Source: Ciona intestinalis (taxonomy: Eukaryota > Chordata > Ascidiacea > Phlebobranchia > Cionidae). From it: DNA of 64,000 nt. A program made the position numbers and the translations under genes. Location: positions 8,838,745 to 8,902,744 of the forward strand of contig NC_020166.2 in NCBI RefSeq assembly GCF_000224145.3. The letters run 5' to 3'. Position 1 is the stretch's first letter, and every line of letters begins with the position of its first letter. The notes beneath the pieces are model-generated. The model saw nothing but the letters and a program-made list of their open reading frames with translations. It was not told where the DNA came from and did not search any database. Shown here in pieces: positions 1 to 19,967 of this stretch.

Positions 1-641
1 AATAAATATGAATGAGAAATATAAATGATATTGACAGTGACCCCCTAAGCATCAATACAGGCTTGGACCCTTTTTACTTTGTTTCTAAACACCTCAATCA
101 GCTGTTCCTTTGGCATAGACTGAAAGAATGCTGTTATTAGAACAGTGCACAGTGACTTTCCCAACACCCTGTATAAGTTTATATCAGAAACAAAGTGAAA
201 CTTTCTGTATCAATTATTTTCGCATTACTAATATCGACCCACCTGTTTAACCAAAGTTAGTGGGTAAAGATATGGACAATTACTAGAATTTTTTCGCTTG
301 TTATATTTTTACATTTAAATTAATTGTTGTCATCCAAAAATGAATAGCCAACTTGGTAACTTATTTTTTCCCTTAAAATGGCTTATAATGTTAAATACAA
401 TTAAACATAGGGCAACAAAATTGTCAACTTATTGTGAAAGCTATTGTACCAGTTGCATGAAAGGCTTAAATGTGCATTCTGGGACTTGGGTGTTGGGGTA
501 TTGGCCCAAATCTGGCCTAAATCCCAGGTTCTTTAGACCTCACCCACAAAGAATAGAATATAAACCAATTGTATGATGATTATTGATATATATATACAAA
601 AAAAATGTAAATATTTTCAAAGGTTCACTAACTTTACTCAG
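1..641. other. Upstream intron of the REEP-like gene
   Basis: No exon is recognised before the acceptor at 640-641. Bases about 485-580 carry a short dispersed motif (reads like CCTAAATCCCAGGT...CTCACCCACAAAGAATAGAAT) that recurs near 13290, 15140, 33010 and 41770. The rest is AT-rich intron sequence. Confidence 0.5.
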
Positions 642-3600
642 GAAATCGATCTGTTTTTGGAGAATGCTCGAGATAAGAGTTACAAAACCATGGTAAACGT
701 TGGTTCGAAGGGAATTAACATGGCTGCCAATGTTGTGGTCACTGCCGCAGTCAAGGGACAAGCTGTTGTCACTGACAAACTCAAAAGTTACAGTGTAATG
801 GACCTGACAAAGTTACCGGATTCAGCAGATGTACATCTTCATCAACCAAGTAATTATTTCTTGCTGCTTGCTGCAAGTTGTTGGTGTTAATATATAAATA
901 CCAAACGTAGTGTATTTGAGGGACTGGGCTGACTCATGGTGCATTTCAATATAAGACCTTACCTCATTACCCACACGCAATAAAATTAAAATACTAAGAT
1001 TTTTTAACATTAAAGTATTAAAACATAACAAAATCCATTTGTTTTATAAACCTCGTGTCAACTTACGAGTTACCACATATGTAACTTTGTGGTTGATTGT
1101 GCTATATTAATACCATACTCTAATGTATTCTTAGCTTTGTTTCATACAGCTTGTGCCAGTTTACGGGTTACTACGTATGTAACTTTGTGGGTGATTGTGC
1201 TATATTGATACCATACTCTAATCATCTTATGTATTCTTTACTTTACCCTTAGTGCCAATTGCTAACCCTGCACGAGTACGAGAGATGCATCAATCTCGTT
1301 CCAACCCAACAGTTGTCCTCGATCCAGCAGAAGGTTCTGAAAGTGGGGCAGGCCAAGACCCGAGGTTGTTGAGTCAGTTCAAAGCTTACTCCATGATGAA
1401 CTTAAGTCAAGTCACCACACAAGAAGGTGGGTTTGAGTTAGTTCAATCTTTTTTTTTGTGCATTACTGAAATGGGTATTTTAGTGGATATTTTTGGATAT
1501 TGAAATATTATCATTCATTTTAAACTCTACATATCTGTATTGGGTGTTGAAAATAGTGGCTGTTTTTTCGATATTTGTGGATAGAAATATGCACATAAAG
1601 TGGATATATTTCTGTGTGAAATGGCTGGAAAGCAGTAAAATTTAATGTTGACTTTAAACTAAATACGGTGTTATAATTATGCATTCTCTTCTATGTGCGA
1701 TTGATAATAGATATACATTGATTGTATATTGCCTAACTCCAAAGATTGGTTTTACAAACTGCAATTATAAAAGTTATAAATACTGGTTGCAGTTGTAACA
1801 AGAACACGAGTTTGTGGCCTAGGGGCGAATAGTTTTGTTCATGTTTATAGTTATCCACTATAAGATTCTTTTTACTTGTAATAAAACTTTGCCAAAAACT
1901 TGTTAATATATATAAATATAAACTTAGCAAGTAATCTTTTAACGTCTCATTTGGTTTAAAAATTTCCTGATGAAAATTTCCTGATCCGACAATTCAATTT
2001 GCGGGATGGCTGTTAAAACATTGGAAATACACCATGTTTCTGTATCAGATGGGCCGCTAAAAGATTATTTACATTAATATATTATGCCTCGTAGCAGAAG
2101 TAACAGAATAATGAACTTTGCAAATTGAGATCTGGTGCTATGGAAACGTAAGACACAAAAATCAAGTCCAAGCAATACTGAAATATATACATTTCGTTTA
2201 AATGGCATCATTAGTCGTTTATTCAAATAATAGAATCTTTGCAAATAATTTACTTTTTTTACAAAACAGGTTTAAACCAGTATATACCAGATACTTCTGA
2301 TGATGGAGAATTTACTTCTGACCCTCCATCGTACACTATAGATGACATGAGGATAACCAGGAGAAGCAACTTTGCGGAAGGTTGCAAAAACTTGCATGAT
2401 TTTTATTTTATAAAAAAATTCAAAAAAATCCAAAAAAATTTAAAATCTTTTTAACATCATTTTCATTCATTCTTTTGATTTATTTTAAATTGAATTGATT
2501 TTATTTTTTAATTTATCAAAAACAGTAACTTTTAGAACTAATGCCGCAGCATGTGTTACATCTCTTACTGCTTTGCTTACAAAATTGATTCAAACAGAAG
2601 CGGTTCCTCAGCCAGATGACTTTTCCACACAGTTTTACACAATGCCACGCAAGAAAAAAAGCTCAAAAAGCAAAACTAAACAGGTTGCCTGTTTTTACCG
2701 CCTGTTATTCAGTGTGATTTAACATTTTACTTAATTTGCAGTTTCATATTAAAAATCATTTGCCATTAATGTCATATTAATTAATATTTTAACTATTTCA
2801 TGAATGAAAATTATATCCCTTTGTTAAAGTTTAAGAGTGTAAATAACATGTAAAAGAATTTAACTGTTTAATTACAAAACATACAAGCATGAAGATTTAG
2901 AACATAATATTCTGCATTTAATGATTGCACAAAAATAACTTCATATCAAATAATTTTTGATTACATTTCTAATCTGTCATTAAAATAACTCATCTTAATT
3001 AAGAGGTGATACTTTTTTAAGTGAAAACCCAATTTGTTTGGGCAGTAGTACTAGTAACCACTAATCTGTTTAACATCCAAAAGGCATTTTTGTATCATTT
3101 TCTACAGCAGTATAAAATGTTTGGGTATGGCATGTATTCTATAAAATAACATGACCTTTTTTCTTGTATCGGGGCATATTATTAAATGTAACTTACTTCA
3201 TCCTCGCGTGGTAAACGGCAGTTGTTATAACACGGATGTTCATATTCAAATCTACAGTATAACATGTTGGGGAATCCAAAACTCAAGTCTTCCAATTTAA
3301 CAATCAACATTGAATGACTGGTGTATCGTGTATGTATAACAGAAGTAGATGGTGTCTTTATAAACAAATCTTGTTTGTCCTTAATCTAGCACCAGTTCCT
3401 GTTACTTGGTTTAGTGTGTATTTGTACTGCATGGTAGACACCTGGCTCACTTCTTCCACTAACTAGTATGGTACCTGGTTACCACCACGCTTCTGTAGTT
3501 CCTATCAAAACATCACTTTTTTGGAAACCGATGTGGTATTTTTAGTTTGCATTAGCACGCACAACATATTTTTTCATATGTTTTACTAGAATTATTCGAA

Positions 3601-4177
3601 AATGATAATAGGTATTTTGGTTTTTCGGTCCTGCTTAAATAATTGCATCCATATATAGCTACCTCTAAATTAAACTTTAATTTCTTGGTATGTTGATTAG
3701 AATTTCGATTTCTGTAGTTTCTGTTGTGTTTTACATATTCATTACGAACATGGTAGTTGTCGCATTTTTCTTAGAAAATGCAGTGCCTTCATTATTACGA
3801 TGGCTCTTGTTGTAGCCATAACAGTGGAGCATCTAATTCATTGTAATTAAAAGAAAATGAAATGTTTTTAAATTAAAGACTTGATAAAAATCGTTTTTAA
3901 AAAGTGGGTTTTTATGAAAAAGATACGATTTCATATTTTTAATTTTTTGTAAAGAAAATTTAACTATATCACATTTCATCATTCAGTTAAAACACTCTAC
4001 TGTCCATTTTGCTTTTTTTAGTAATATAATTATGTAGTTTATAAGTAGTTCTAAGTAGTAAATATAACTTGTTTGTAGCTCCCACCACTCCCACCTGACT
4101 CTGGTGCTTCACTACGACGATCAAAACGTAAATCAAAAACTAAAACCAGAGTCCAATACGATGAGATATCAGAATGA
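642..4177 (+). CDS. REEP: REEP1-4 family protein (REEP3/4-like), 3' part of gene
   Basis: Receptor expression-enhancing proteins are ER membrane-shaping proteins; REEP3/4 also bind microtubules and clear ER from metaphase chromosomes. Exons 642-849, 1253-1426, 2270-2380, 2526-2683 and 4079-4177 join in phase (1,1,1,0) to give 250 codons ending in TGA. The first exon holds the family's conserved helix after the membrane domain: GINMAANVVVTAAVKGQ, then DKLKSYSVMDLTKL, close to vertebrate REEP3 (TAAVKSQGAITEKLRSFSMHDLT). The rest is a low-complexity tail with two lysine-rich clusters (PRKKKSSKSKTK; RRSKRKSKTKTR), consistent with microtubule binding. The N-terminal TB2/DP1/HVA22 hairpin domain is not seen and should lie left of the window, so the gene is partial. 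The acceptor of the first visible exon is at 640-641. Family assignment is strong; the REEP3 versus REEP4 choice is not. Confidence 0.9.
1038..1235 (-). repeat. Tandem duplication of a truncated SINE segment
   Basis: Two copies of about 95 bp lie head to tail (about 1038-1131 and 1138-1235). Each begins with the reverse complement of the SINE tail (CCTCGTG..., TTACGAGTTACCACATATG) followed by GATTGTGCTATATT.ATACCATACTCTAAT. The second copy ends just before the acceptor of REEP exon 1253-1426. Confidence 0.75.
1932..2067. mobile_element. 136-bp MITE-like element with terminal inverted repeats
   Basis: The left end TAATCTTTTAACGTCTCATT and the right end, read on the opposite strand, TAATCTTTTAGCGGCCCATC, form imperfect inverted repeats around a short AT-rich centre, in a REEP intron. 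One matching end recurs at 55900 (TAATCTTTTAGCGGCTCATC). No coding capacity. Confidence 0.6.
2118..2200 (+). repeat. Dispersed repeat (GATCTGGTGCTA family), copy 1
   Basis: Carries GATCTGGTGCTA followed by a segment reading AAAAATCAAGTCCAA; the same pair occurs at 42375-42510, and the first motif at 30055-30130. Confidence 0.45.
3182..3250 (-). mobile_element. SINE tail fragment
   Basis: Reverse complement of the 3' end of the tRNA-derived SINE: GTAACTTACTTCATCCTCGC, then a degraded CGGCAGTTGTTATAACACGG. Lies in the last REEP intron. Confidence 0.6.
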
Positions 4178-4263
4178 AGAAACAGCTTCTAAATATCTAA
4201 TACTAAGATTTTGCAGCTGCTTGTAATTGGTGCCATCTTTAAACTGTTTCTGTACCCTGTAGT

Positions 4264-4434
4264 ATAGTAGGGTGGGGGAAGATAGGACACTATTTCATTC
4301 TATTTTCTCGCCCAATTTGATAGTACAAAGAACATTTTCTCTTACTCCCATATACCGTTGTTAATTGTTTAAAACACAACCAGGATATATAGATATTATG
4401 TGCTAAAGTGCTCTGTCTTCCCCCAACCTACTAC
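4264..4434. mobile_element. MITE (TAGTAGGGTGGGG family), copy 1
   Basis: About 170 bp bounded by TAGTAGGGTGGGGGAAGATA and its imperfect inverse CTTCCCCCAACCTACTA. The core is shared with the other copies (ACCGTTGTTAATTGTTTAAAACAC and a TATTATGTGCTAAAG segment). Non-coding. Confidence 0.9.
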
Positions 4435-4971
4435 ATTTGAGAAATACAATTTCAAAATTTGAGAAAAAAATTCCCTGCAATACTGACGGAAGGATCAAAT
4501 TACATTTGATTTTTAACAACTCACTAAAGAATTTCATTTATATTTCTAAACTTATGGAAAATTTATTATTTACCCAAATCTTTTCACTTCCAAATTGACT
4601 TTTATGCTCTGTATGAGTTTATTTGCCGACTGTAATGTAGTTTTTTTTTAATTTTTAGCTTATGGTGTGTATTTATAGTACGTTAATGTTAGCAGTTGAT
4701 TTTAGTTAGGTAATACCATGAATTTTACTGTTTTTCATATATTTATGAAAAGATAATTTCATGTCTATGAAATAGATAAACTAAAATTGCAGCCATATCG
4801 CAAATTTGGTTGAATTAATTTTCTGTGATAATGTTCTAAAATAATTTTGAAGCCGAAATTACCGTGTTAATTATGTGCAATTACTGCAACACAAATCTTA
4901 CCTAATTGTGAATGAATTATCACTTATGGCGATCTATTTTAACATAGGCACCAAATACTGTAAAATCACCT

Positions 4972-5185
4972 GCATAGGCGCCAAACCTGGGGTGGCAGGG
5001 TGGATATGTCTACCCAAGAATTTTCTACACTGTATAAATCAGTAAAATTAAGCAAATGGATTTATTCCACAGGAATGTGTATTTAACTATCCTGTCTACC
5101 CTAAAGATTGGCACTTATAATTATTACTGTTACTTGAAAATTGACTAGCTTGCTTATCATCTAATTACTTCATACATTCTGCTGC
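4972..5185 (+). repeat. Dispersed repeat (GCGCCAAACCTGGGGTGGCA family), copy 1
   Basis: About 210 bp starting GGCGCCAAACCTGGGGTGGC and continuing through ATTTTCTAC, a TTTATT..ACAGGAA segment and TATTTAACTATCC. An inverted copy lies at 15480-15692 and a third, diverged one at 40150-40330. Confidence 0.65.
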
Positions 5186-6274
5186 ATATTAGCTCAATCT
5201 CATATGACATTAATTTTTAAATTCACATTTTTATTCAATTAATTGAACAAAGCTTTTTCACCTTTTTTTTGCGACATTACTTTATTTCATTACATTCTAT
5301 TCTCATATATCTAAAACATGTTACAATGTGACATGCTCATAACCCACCAGGTTTAAATGTTTGTTCTGCAGGTTCACCAATCCATTACTGCTTGTCTTTG
5401 CTAATGGGTTGGGAGACACTGTGTTTATATTGCGGACACCACAGCATTTGCACATAGGCTTTTGAATATTTTGAAGCAAATAAATGCAAGTTTTGCTAAA
5501 AATTTGTTGATTTTTAATTAATATGAATGACTTCTTAGTGGTATTTAGGTCTGAGAGTAATTCAATACTCTTGGCGAACAAAAAATGTTTGTGACAGTTA
5601 ACAAAGTGACTGTGTTAAGTGTCACAACATACAGCTGAATGCCTTTGATGGTGGGAAATTATGTAACAGGCAATAAATGGGAAAGCTAATAAAATTTCTG
5701 GAGTAAGAAATAGAATTTAATGAATGTCAAGTGTGACTGATATAAAATGTTTTTGATGAAATATATTTAAGACAGTTCACACAATCTTGATATGCAGAAA
5801 CTTTTCTATTAAGGGATGAAAAATATATCTTAAACATAAGTGGTAGAATGTAAAAAATCCAAATCATAAAGAGACCGCTAATCCTAAAATGTTTACAAGA
5901 GACATAAAAATGAAGGATAAAAAAAGTTTTGACAAACTTAAATATTTTTGATGTATATAAAAATGTTCAAAACATTTCATCTTTCTGTCCAGCAACTAAA
6001 AGGATATCTCAAATAAAAGTCAGACTACATATTGTTTATTGAAAATTTTTAATGCAATTACTTGAAGACAATACAATTCGAATTTATTATTTCAACGACC
6101 TTGAAATACGATCGAACCAACAAGAACATTAGTGCAGTTAATTGAAACCTAACGATTCAACGAGAGCACTTTATACGGGAGTAAAAATAGATACAGACCC
6201 ATTAATAATGGATGTTGACAGTTCTTAAAAGGTGGCCATCTTGGCCCCCGTTTCCATTACTAGATACATAAGCC

Positions 6275-9200
6275 TCACATAGCGCTCCGTGTGTACGTGG
6301 CATCAATTTGCTTCAAATTTGGCATAATGGCCATTAACCTTCTGCGGTATTGCGTGGCATGGGAAGTCTGTAGAGGATTGTGTTCCAAGTAGACGGTAAT
6401 TAACTTGGGACATTTCTTTAGTTCGTCCATATCGTTCCAATCATGGATTTTGTTGTCGTTTGCCTAAAATAAAGCAGGAGATTAAAAAACGTATGCACAA
6501 GAGTTTTTTTTTTTTCTTGTGCATTTTAAATTTAAATGTTTGATCTACTCATCTTTAAAAAAATAGAATAAAAATAAAAATTTAAATATGTATAATAATT
6601 ACCCAAAACTCTTCCAGTTCTGACAAATGAGAAAGATTCTCTACTCGAGTTATTTTGTTTCCAGCAACATCTAATGTCTGAAGATTAGTCTGCAAGAAAA
6701 AACATTATAATTACAAATGTACAATCAACATATATATATATATAAGTTAGCACCACGCCAAAATTGGGGAATACTGACAAAAAATATCCAATTTTGAAAT
6801 CTGAGTGGCAGAAGTAGTTTTGGCATTTTGAATATTTGTCACTTGTGAATTAATGCATTTAGATTTTGATACTAAATGCTTTAATTCATAAAATAAATTA
6901 AAATGAAAATGTGCAAATGTGCAGTCAAGACTACATGATGAAATGTAATACAGTTAAACTCTTCTATTTAAACTCGAATTATTTTTTCGCTCAACAATTC
7001 CTCCACAACTAAGCACAACTTACATTATTTTCCAAGCCTTCAATTTTTTCAATTGCGTTGTGGCTCATATAAAGCTCTTCCAGATTAGTGAGTGCATCAA
7101 GACCTTCAATCTTTGTTATTCTGTTGCTCATGAGAGCTAAGATTTTCAGGTTTTTCAGCTCACTGAGGTTCCCTATAGTTGTGATTTTGTTTTTCCCAAG
7201 ATATAATTCTTGAAGATTTTTGAGCGTTTCTAACCCTTCAATCGCCTGTTACAAAAAATGTTTAAATAAGAAGAGATGATCAGAGTTTATTTTAAAATCA
7301 TAATATATGAAGTTTTCAAAGAGATAAATAAAAAGAATGATATGTTTATTTTTAAACCCTTTATTAATATGGTCTATAATTAGTGTTATTTACAGAAAAA
7401 AACATTTCAAAGTCTTGTATCAATAATATTAATATATATATAATTTTTTATGTATTGTAATGTTATAGAGCATATGAATGTTACAGTTGCTTACAGTTAA
7501 ACAGGTAATACATTATAATTACTACATTTTCTAAGACAGGACATATGATTAATCATCATGTAACATGACCTGATGTTGATTAAGTTAGGATTTGAGATCA
7601 AATGCATACAAATATGCTTATGATGTTCATTAGAATTTAATGATTATTACTTTAAAAAAGTTTCATATTTAAGGTACAAGTACATATAAAAAAATATTTA
7701 AAAAAATTAAGTGAACTGTTAAGCATAAAGTGTGAGTCTGTCAATTTAAACTTAAAAATGTCAAAAGACTCTTAAAGAGCGTATTCAACAGAATTCCCTA
7801 TGTTGTAGTAGTGATGATGTACCATATTTTTAAGTTGTTTTAAAGTTTAAAAAGCACTAAACTTGTGAAATTAAATATTAATGAACTTTCACTTTCAACC
7901 CAATGCAAACACTTTGCATATTCTCAAACAGGGAAATTTTGACAGGTAAACTTTTTTCATATAAAATATGTGCAGGTATTTCAAAACTATTTTATTTTCC
8001 TAACAAATGTTCAGAATTCAATTAATGTAACACTTATGACCAACCAGTACAGCCTTGGAACATAAAAACTATGATATTTTTTAACATTTTAGAAGGCTTT
8101 TTAAATTGATAGATTCAACAACTTTTAATGTATGGAATATTACTACCTTTAAAAAAAATTTTCATTTAATGATAGAATGTTTTACTATCTACAAAAAAAA
8201 TAAATTAAACATTGAACGTTTTCCAATATACACTAACATGCTTTCTCCCCTATGCCCATGTCATAACTTAATTAAATAATAATTTTTATAAACAAATATT
8301 TTTTTATCTGCATATTACTACCTCATGATATAACATTTTTGAGCATTAAAATTAACTTTAATTTATATATTTGTTTCATTATGTACACTTATATACTTTT
8401 TTCCTTACCCTAATACGGTTATCACCAAGCTCCAGCATAGTCAGACTTGTTAAGTGACTAAGGTTTTGAATTTTCGTGAATTTATTTGTCAGCAAATAAA
8501 TTTTCTTTAATTTGACAAGGTTTTCTAATCCTTCGATAGTTCGCATAAGGTTGAATGACAAATCCAGAGATCTGGAGAATATTATTACTGGGTTACAACA
8601 AAATTGGGCCTGGAAAATAGAACTTCATGTAGTACATGTATAAATAATGAATATAACTATAAAACTGGGGTATAAAAAAACTCAGAATTTTCTGGTGAGT
8701 TTTAATGCGAGCATTTCAATGGGAAAAATGAAACTATACATGAACCAGAAATATATTTATATTATGTTATAGCTATGTTATATTAAACAATATAACAGTT
8801 TATTATGCTATTTGTAATACTATAAAATTAAAAAAAAATGGTCGAAATATCCAAGACTTACTCTAGCAAGACGAGATCTTCCAAATTCTCAATTTTCTTG
8901 ATCCTGTTATCATAAAGGTCAAGAGACGTAAGAGTTGAAGCGAGACAACCAAGACCTTGGATTTGTTTTAGTAGATTATTTCGTAAACATAATTCTTCCA
9001 CTTTTTTTAGTCGTTCAAAACCAGCAATACTTCCAATGCGACAATGTTCCAAATCAACACACTGTAAATAAACATTGTTTATGAAAAGTTTTTATATGAC
9101 ATATTTCATATGAGAATGCTTTCTATAAGAAAACAATTTGTATATATATATATGAGAATGAATCATAATAACTTACTTTTAATTTGTGAAGTAGGATTTT

Positions 9201-10175
9201 TACAGTTAACTTTATTAGTTATAAAACAGTTGTGCTATATTACAATTCAGTCACTTGAAAGTTAGGGTATTTAACTTTGTAAGTCAATGTTTTTGTGTTT
9301 TTTTACTAATGCCAATAATTTGTACAGCCCATTAGTAACTGGATTGGAACAATGACAGTTAAGTGTCTTGCCCAAGCACACACGTTCACAATGGTGGCAG
9401 CATTAAGTCTCTAACCCAGTATTCTCTAGTTTAAAGACGAACAAACACTGTATCACAGCATTAGTCATTCCTGGAATTAAATTTACCCGGAAAAACAACT
9501 TCATTATATCTAAGTTTACCCTATTATAACCTCTGCATCTGGATCAAGCATTTTCTCCAGGTTAAAACTTTCATCCACGATTTCATTTGTTTTTGTAGGA
9601 AATGATGGCTTGTCATCATCTGATAGTGCATCCTGTAATACACAATGTAAGGATGTAAAATGGCAGTGCATTAAATGTAAAATAATTGAAATAAATTTTG
9701 GGGTACGGCGGACAATTTTATACAACACATTGCAACTTTGTAGAGTTTTTTTTTTTGTATTGCTGACAATTTAGAGAACTTATTAGTGACCACAGAGTTG
9801 TAGAAATTGCTTCTATATGTCTTGCCCAAGAACACATATGACCAAAACAGTCACAGCGACGAGCCTTGAACCCATAGCCTCTGGCTTGGAGACAGGCGCA
9901 CAATAACCAGTAACCATGTTGCCAAGACACCGAACAAAGCACATCCAAAACTGTGTGTATTTTTGTAAAGTTTACACACTAGAATTGCAACATTATTATT
10001 GATCATAAAAGTAAAATTACAAGTAATATGCAGAAAAAAATCAAAAGATTTTTTAAATTAAACATAAATTTTTATTAAACTATTTCACTCTAATGACATT
10101 ACACTAGGCTTTATAAATGCAAAAAAAACGTTTCTATCTTACTTCAACATTGTCGTTTTCTTCTTTTAAAGACAT
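6275..10175 (-). CDS. PPP1R7: Protein phosphatase 1 regulatory subunit 7 (SDS22)
   Basis: A nuclear leucine-rich regulator that binds the PP1 catalytic subunit. Exons in transcription order: 10175-10143, 9632-9531, 9061-8862, 8571-8409, 7245-7024, 6689-6603, 6463-6275, giving 331 residues (human about 360). A short acidic N-terminus (MSLKEENDNVE) leads into the family's 22-residue SDS22-type repeats, e.g. LTSLDLYDNRIKKIENLEDL, LGDNRIRAIEGLETL, LYLGKNKITTIGNLSEL, LYMSHNAIEKIEGLENN. The C-terminal cap (VYLEHNPLQ, YRRRLMAIMPNLKQIDATY) matches human VYLERNPLQ...RRKVMLALPSVRQIDATF. The exon 2 to 3 join gives DPDAE-CVDLEHCRIG, as in human DPEAE-TVDLNHYRIG, but uses a weak donor (GAG/GTTATA). Divergent from the neighbouring kinase. 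Confidence 0.96.
9308..9455 (-). mobile_element. SINE fragment
   Basis: Reverse complement of the SINE middle: CCCATTAGTAACTGGATTGG, GTGTCTTGCCCAAGCACACA, CACAATGGTGGCAGC. In PPP1R7 intron 2. Confidence 0.6.
9765..9940 (-). mobile_element. SINE fragment including the tRNA-like head
   Basis: Contains TCTTGCCCAAGAACACA, CGACGAGCCTTGAACCC (B-box on the minus strand) and AGGCGCACAATAACC. In PPP1R7 intron 1. Confidence 0.7.
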
Positions 10176-11057
10176 GCTTGAGGTAGAAACTGTTCGTCGC
10201 ACAGACAGTTAGTCACGTAGTCACGAACGCAACAACAATGAGTCCCAAATGAAATGTTATGAAATTCCTAGAATTCTGTGAGAACCTGGAATAGTCATAG
10301 AAATCTCAATACAAAAAAATCGAAAACAAATTTACATTCTTTTTTACGCATTTCGTTAGTACTGTCTTGGGCAACTATTTTATCATTTCTTTTGTGTGAC
10401 GAATAAACAAATTTTTCTTTCTGTGTTTTTTGATGTCTATGGTAAAACGTTTTTGCTTTTAAACACGTATTTTGTCATCATTTCAATGCAGTATAATATG
10501 TGCCCATTCATTATGGTTCTGCTTCCTTGTTCTATTTATAATTTTGTCAGAATTCTGCATTTTCAAACAGCTGATCTGTAAACGTAGTGAGAAGTTGAGA
10601 ACGTGACTAAATGGCTGATGTGTGTGTAATTTTTTTTTATGATTTTTCGCGTTTACGCCATTTGTGTTACAACAAATTACGTCTTTAACAATGTGTAGTA
10701 GCAGTGTATTTCTGGTATTAGACTACAGTTACTTTAAATGTAAAAATATATTTTAACTGTAAGGAAGCGTAAGCGTGTTTTAACAACTGTTGTTTTGTCG
10801 CTATATCCTGCCCTTTCGTTTAGAATATTCGCTATCGTAATCGAAGCGAAAAATAAAATTATTATATTATTACTATCATTTGTATATTTTGTAATTCATT
10901 TCAAATCTCTTACAGTAGGTAATTCGTTTTAAATTTGGTTGAGACGAAACAGGACCGTACTGCAACAATTTGGATACGATACCCTGTGTATGCTTCCATC
11001 GAAGCTGAATAAATTCTCAAGCTATTCAAAGTGAGAGCTACATGCCGTTTTGAAATA
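10176..11057. promoter_or_regulatory. Divergent promoter region of PPP1R7 and the first FRK-like kinase
   Basis: 882 bp separate the two start codons, which point away from each other. The PPP1R7 side contains a run of TCACG motifs (GTTAGTCACGTAGTCACGAA, about 10206-10227). Bases 10761-10860 belong to a dispersed repeat (next entry). No TATA box can be assigned with confidence. Promoter function is inferred from position only. Confidence 0.5.
10761..10860 (+). repeat. Dispersed repeat (GTTTTAACAACTGTTG family), copy 1
   Basis: Carries CGTGTTTTAACAACTGTTGT, TTTGTCGCTATATCCTG, CTTTCGTTT.GAATATT and TTCGCTAT. A close copy lies at 33597-33710 (also just upstream of a gene), and inverted copies lie at 32713-32803 and about 17365-17470. 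Confidence 0.6.
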
Positions 11058-18155
<7,098 letters not shown>

Positions 18156-18956
18156 TGGCGTAGGCAGTAGTTCAGCCAGAAAACTTCTAATGGCCCCCCT
18201 TTTTAAAAAAAATAATTAAATAAAATTTAAAAAAAAAACTAAAAAAATGATTTATTTTTGAAAAATTACCTTTTTTTTCCTGGCTGCGCCATTTTTTTGC
18301 AGGTCAAACTTTTGCAGTGATAAAACTTTTCAGGGTAATGGAGATTCTTGGATAAAATAATTTAAATCAATTTCTTACATGCAGCCAAAACGATTATGTC
18401 ACATTGTTTTATCATTGCTGCTTGGGAATTTATTTTATAAATGCCACATTCCAGTATTTTAAAGTAAAGTGTACTGTGGCCTTAAATTCCAATAGCATTG
18501 TTATTTTTACCAAAATTTTTCAAAACCTAATGTTAGTAACTTTTTAATTTGACGATACTATTTCTTTGTAATTCATTTCTATATGCATAGCTTCTCACAA
18601 AGTACCTTTTAAAATAGTGAGATTTTTTAGTGCCAATCTTAATGATATATTTGTTTGGATTCATATATTTCAGTAATTTTTTACATGACATCTTGTACAA
18701 TTAAATGAAATTTTAGTTTCATACATTTTTACCCGTTACATTATTATATTGTATATTTGCTATCACTTTATTTTCCTGAATACGTTTATTATTTTATCAT
18801 TTTAATTACGCTTGTTCTGTGTTCGTTATCATGGTGCCTTTCTTCATTACCTTAAAATTCAATGTTGCAATGTGAAACTCGTGTTATGCGTTTTATTTTT
18901 ACCATGATGCTTGAAATTGTGAAACAGCAGTGAAATTGTGTTTTAAACAGTTGTTG

Positions 18957-18962
18957 AATAAA
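18957..18962 (+). terminator. Candidate poly(A) signal, FRK-like kinase 1
   Basis: AATAAA about 800 bp past the stop codon, followed by a TGTT-rich stretch. Prediction from motif and position only. Confidence 0.4.
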
Positions 18963-19005
18963 CTGTTGTTTCTTCCTCGCCAGAGACTTTTAAACTTTTT
19001 AACAA

Positions 19006-19112
19006 ACGTCTCTCCCCTAGCCCCCTATTTCAACATACGCCCCTTTCCTAGCCCCCTATTTTAACATAACACCCTCCTCTAGCACCCCTATTTTACAAAC
19101 CCCTCCAAAGCT
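19006..19112 (+). repeat. C-rich tandem repeat, about 35-bp unit
   Basis: About three units of CCTAGCCCCCTATTT.AACATA followed by C/T-rich sequence (starting near 19013, 19050 and 19080), the last degraded to CTAGCACCCCTATTTTACAA. Confidence 0.75.
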
Positions 19113-19927
19113 CACACTTGGCAAATTTCAAAGTCCCTGATTAGGAAAATTGAATGGAATTCAATCTTTTTGATTGAATGTTGTTTTAGTGACAACAAAA
19201 AATAAAATAACACTAGTTGTCGGTTGCGGCATTTCTGTAACTTATAACATTTTTTTTATTCTTGCTATGATGTAAATTTAGTGCATTTTAAAGGTTTTGT
19301 ACAAATCTAGAAGTCAAGTATGTAAAGTTTGTTAAATCATTTTGTTAAATATTCAGCCACTTCTGCTAACAGACATAATTTAAATAATTTTTTCGTGTAT
19401 AAATCTTAATGTATTTCCGATGTTTTATCTGACAGGACTTCATCAGGAAATGATACTTGCATTTCCTTATTGTTTACATTCTGTTAATTTTCCAATATTG
19501 AAGAATTTGGTCCAATAGCTAAAACCAGTGCAAATAATTTTAAATTTTATTCAGAAAAACGATTTCTGGACAGTAATAATGCCTATACAAAAACAAAATT
19601 TTGTGATTTAAAAAACTAAAAAAATTATTTATCAATAAATACATCTAACAAAAAAAAATTATTGCATAATAATAACGTATATAAAAACTTGGCATAAATT
19701 AAAATTTAAAGAAAAATAGAAACAGCAATTCACCTAGCTTTAATGACTTTTAAACAAAGAAAATAATTGAAATAACAGGCAGATAATACTGCCATAATTT
19801 ACATGTTGCACTGTACTTGTTGGAAACAATAATATTTGATGTCGTGATAATACTGCTGTATAATTCAGTAGCATTATTTTTCTAATTATTAAATAAGCAT
19901 CTGTAGAAAAAAATTTAAAAAGTCTCC

Positions 19928-19967
19928 TCGGACAAAGTGTCCCATCTTCCCCCACCCTACTATATAC
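19928..19967. mobile_element. MITE (TAGTAGGGTGGGG family), end fragment
   Basis: Only the right end remains (CCCATCTTCCCCCACCCTAC followed by TATA), 17 bp past the stop of the second FRK-like kinase, so it forms the start of that gene's 3' UTR. Confidence 0.8.

Larger units (their letters stand above)
4178..6274. other. Convergent 3' flanks of the REEP-like and PPP1R7 genes
   Basis: No gene is supported here. It holds one MITE (4264-4434), one copy of the GCGCCAAACCTGGGGTGGCA repeat (4972-5185), and long AT-rich sequence. A reverse-strand open stretch at 5321-5581 has no recognisable domain. TTTATT at 6035-6040 (AATAAA on the minus strand) is a plausible poly(A) signal for PPP1R7. Confidence 0.5.

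Noticed and set aside
5321-5581. 86-codon reverse-strand frame with a CKCCG cysteine cluster
   Set aside because: No splice or family support, lies in an AT-rich 3' flank.
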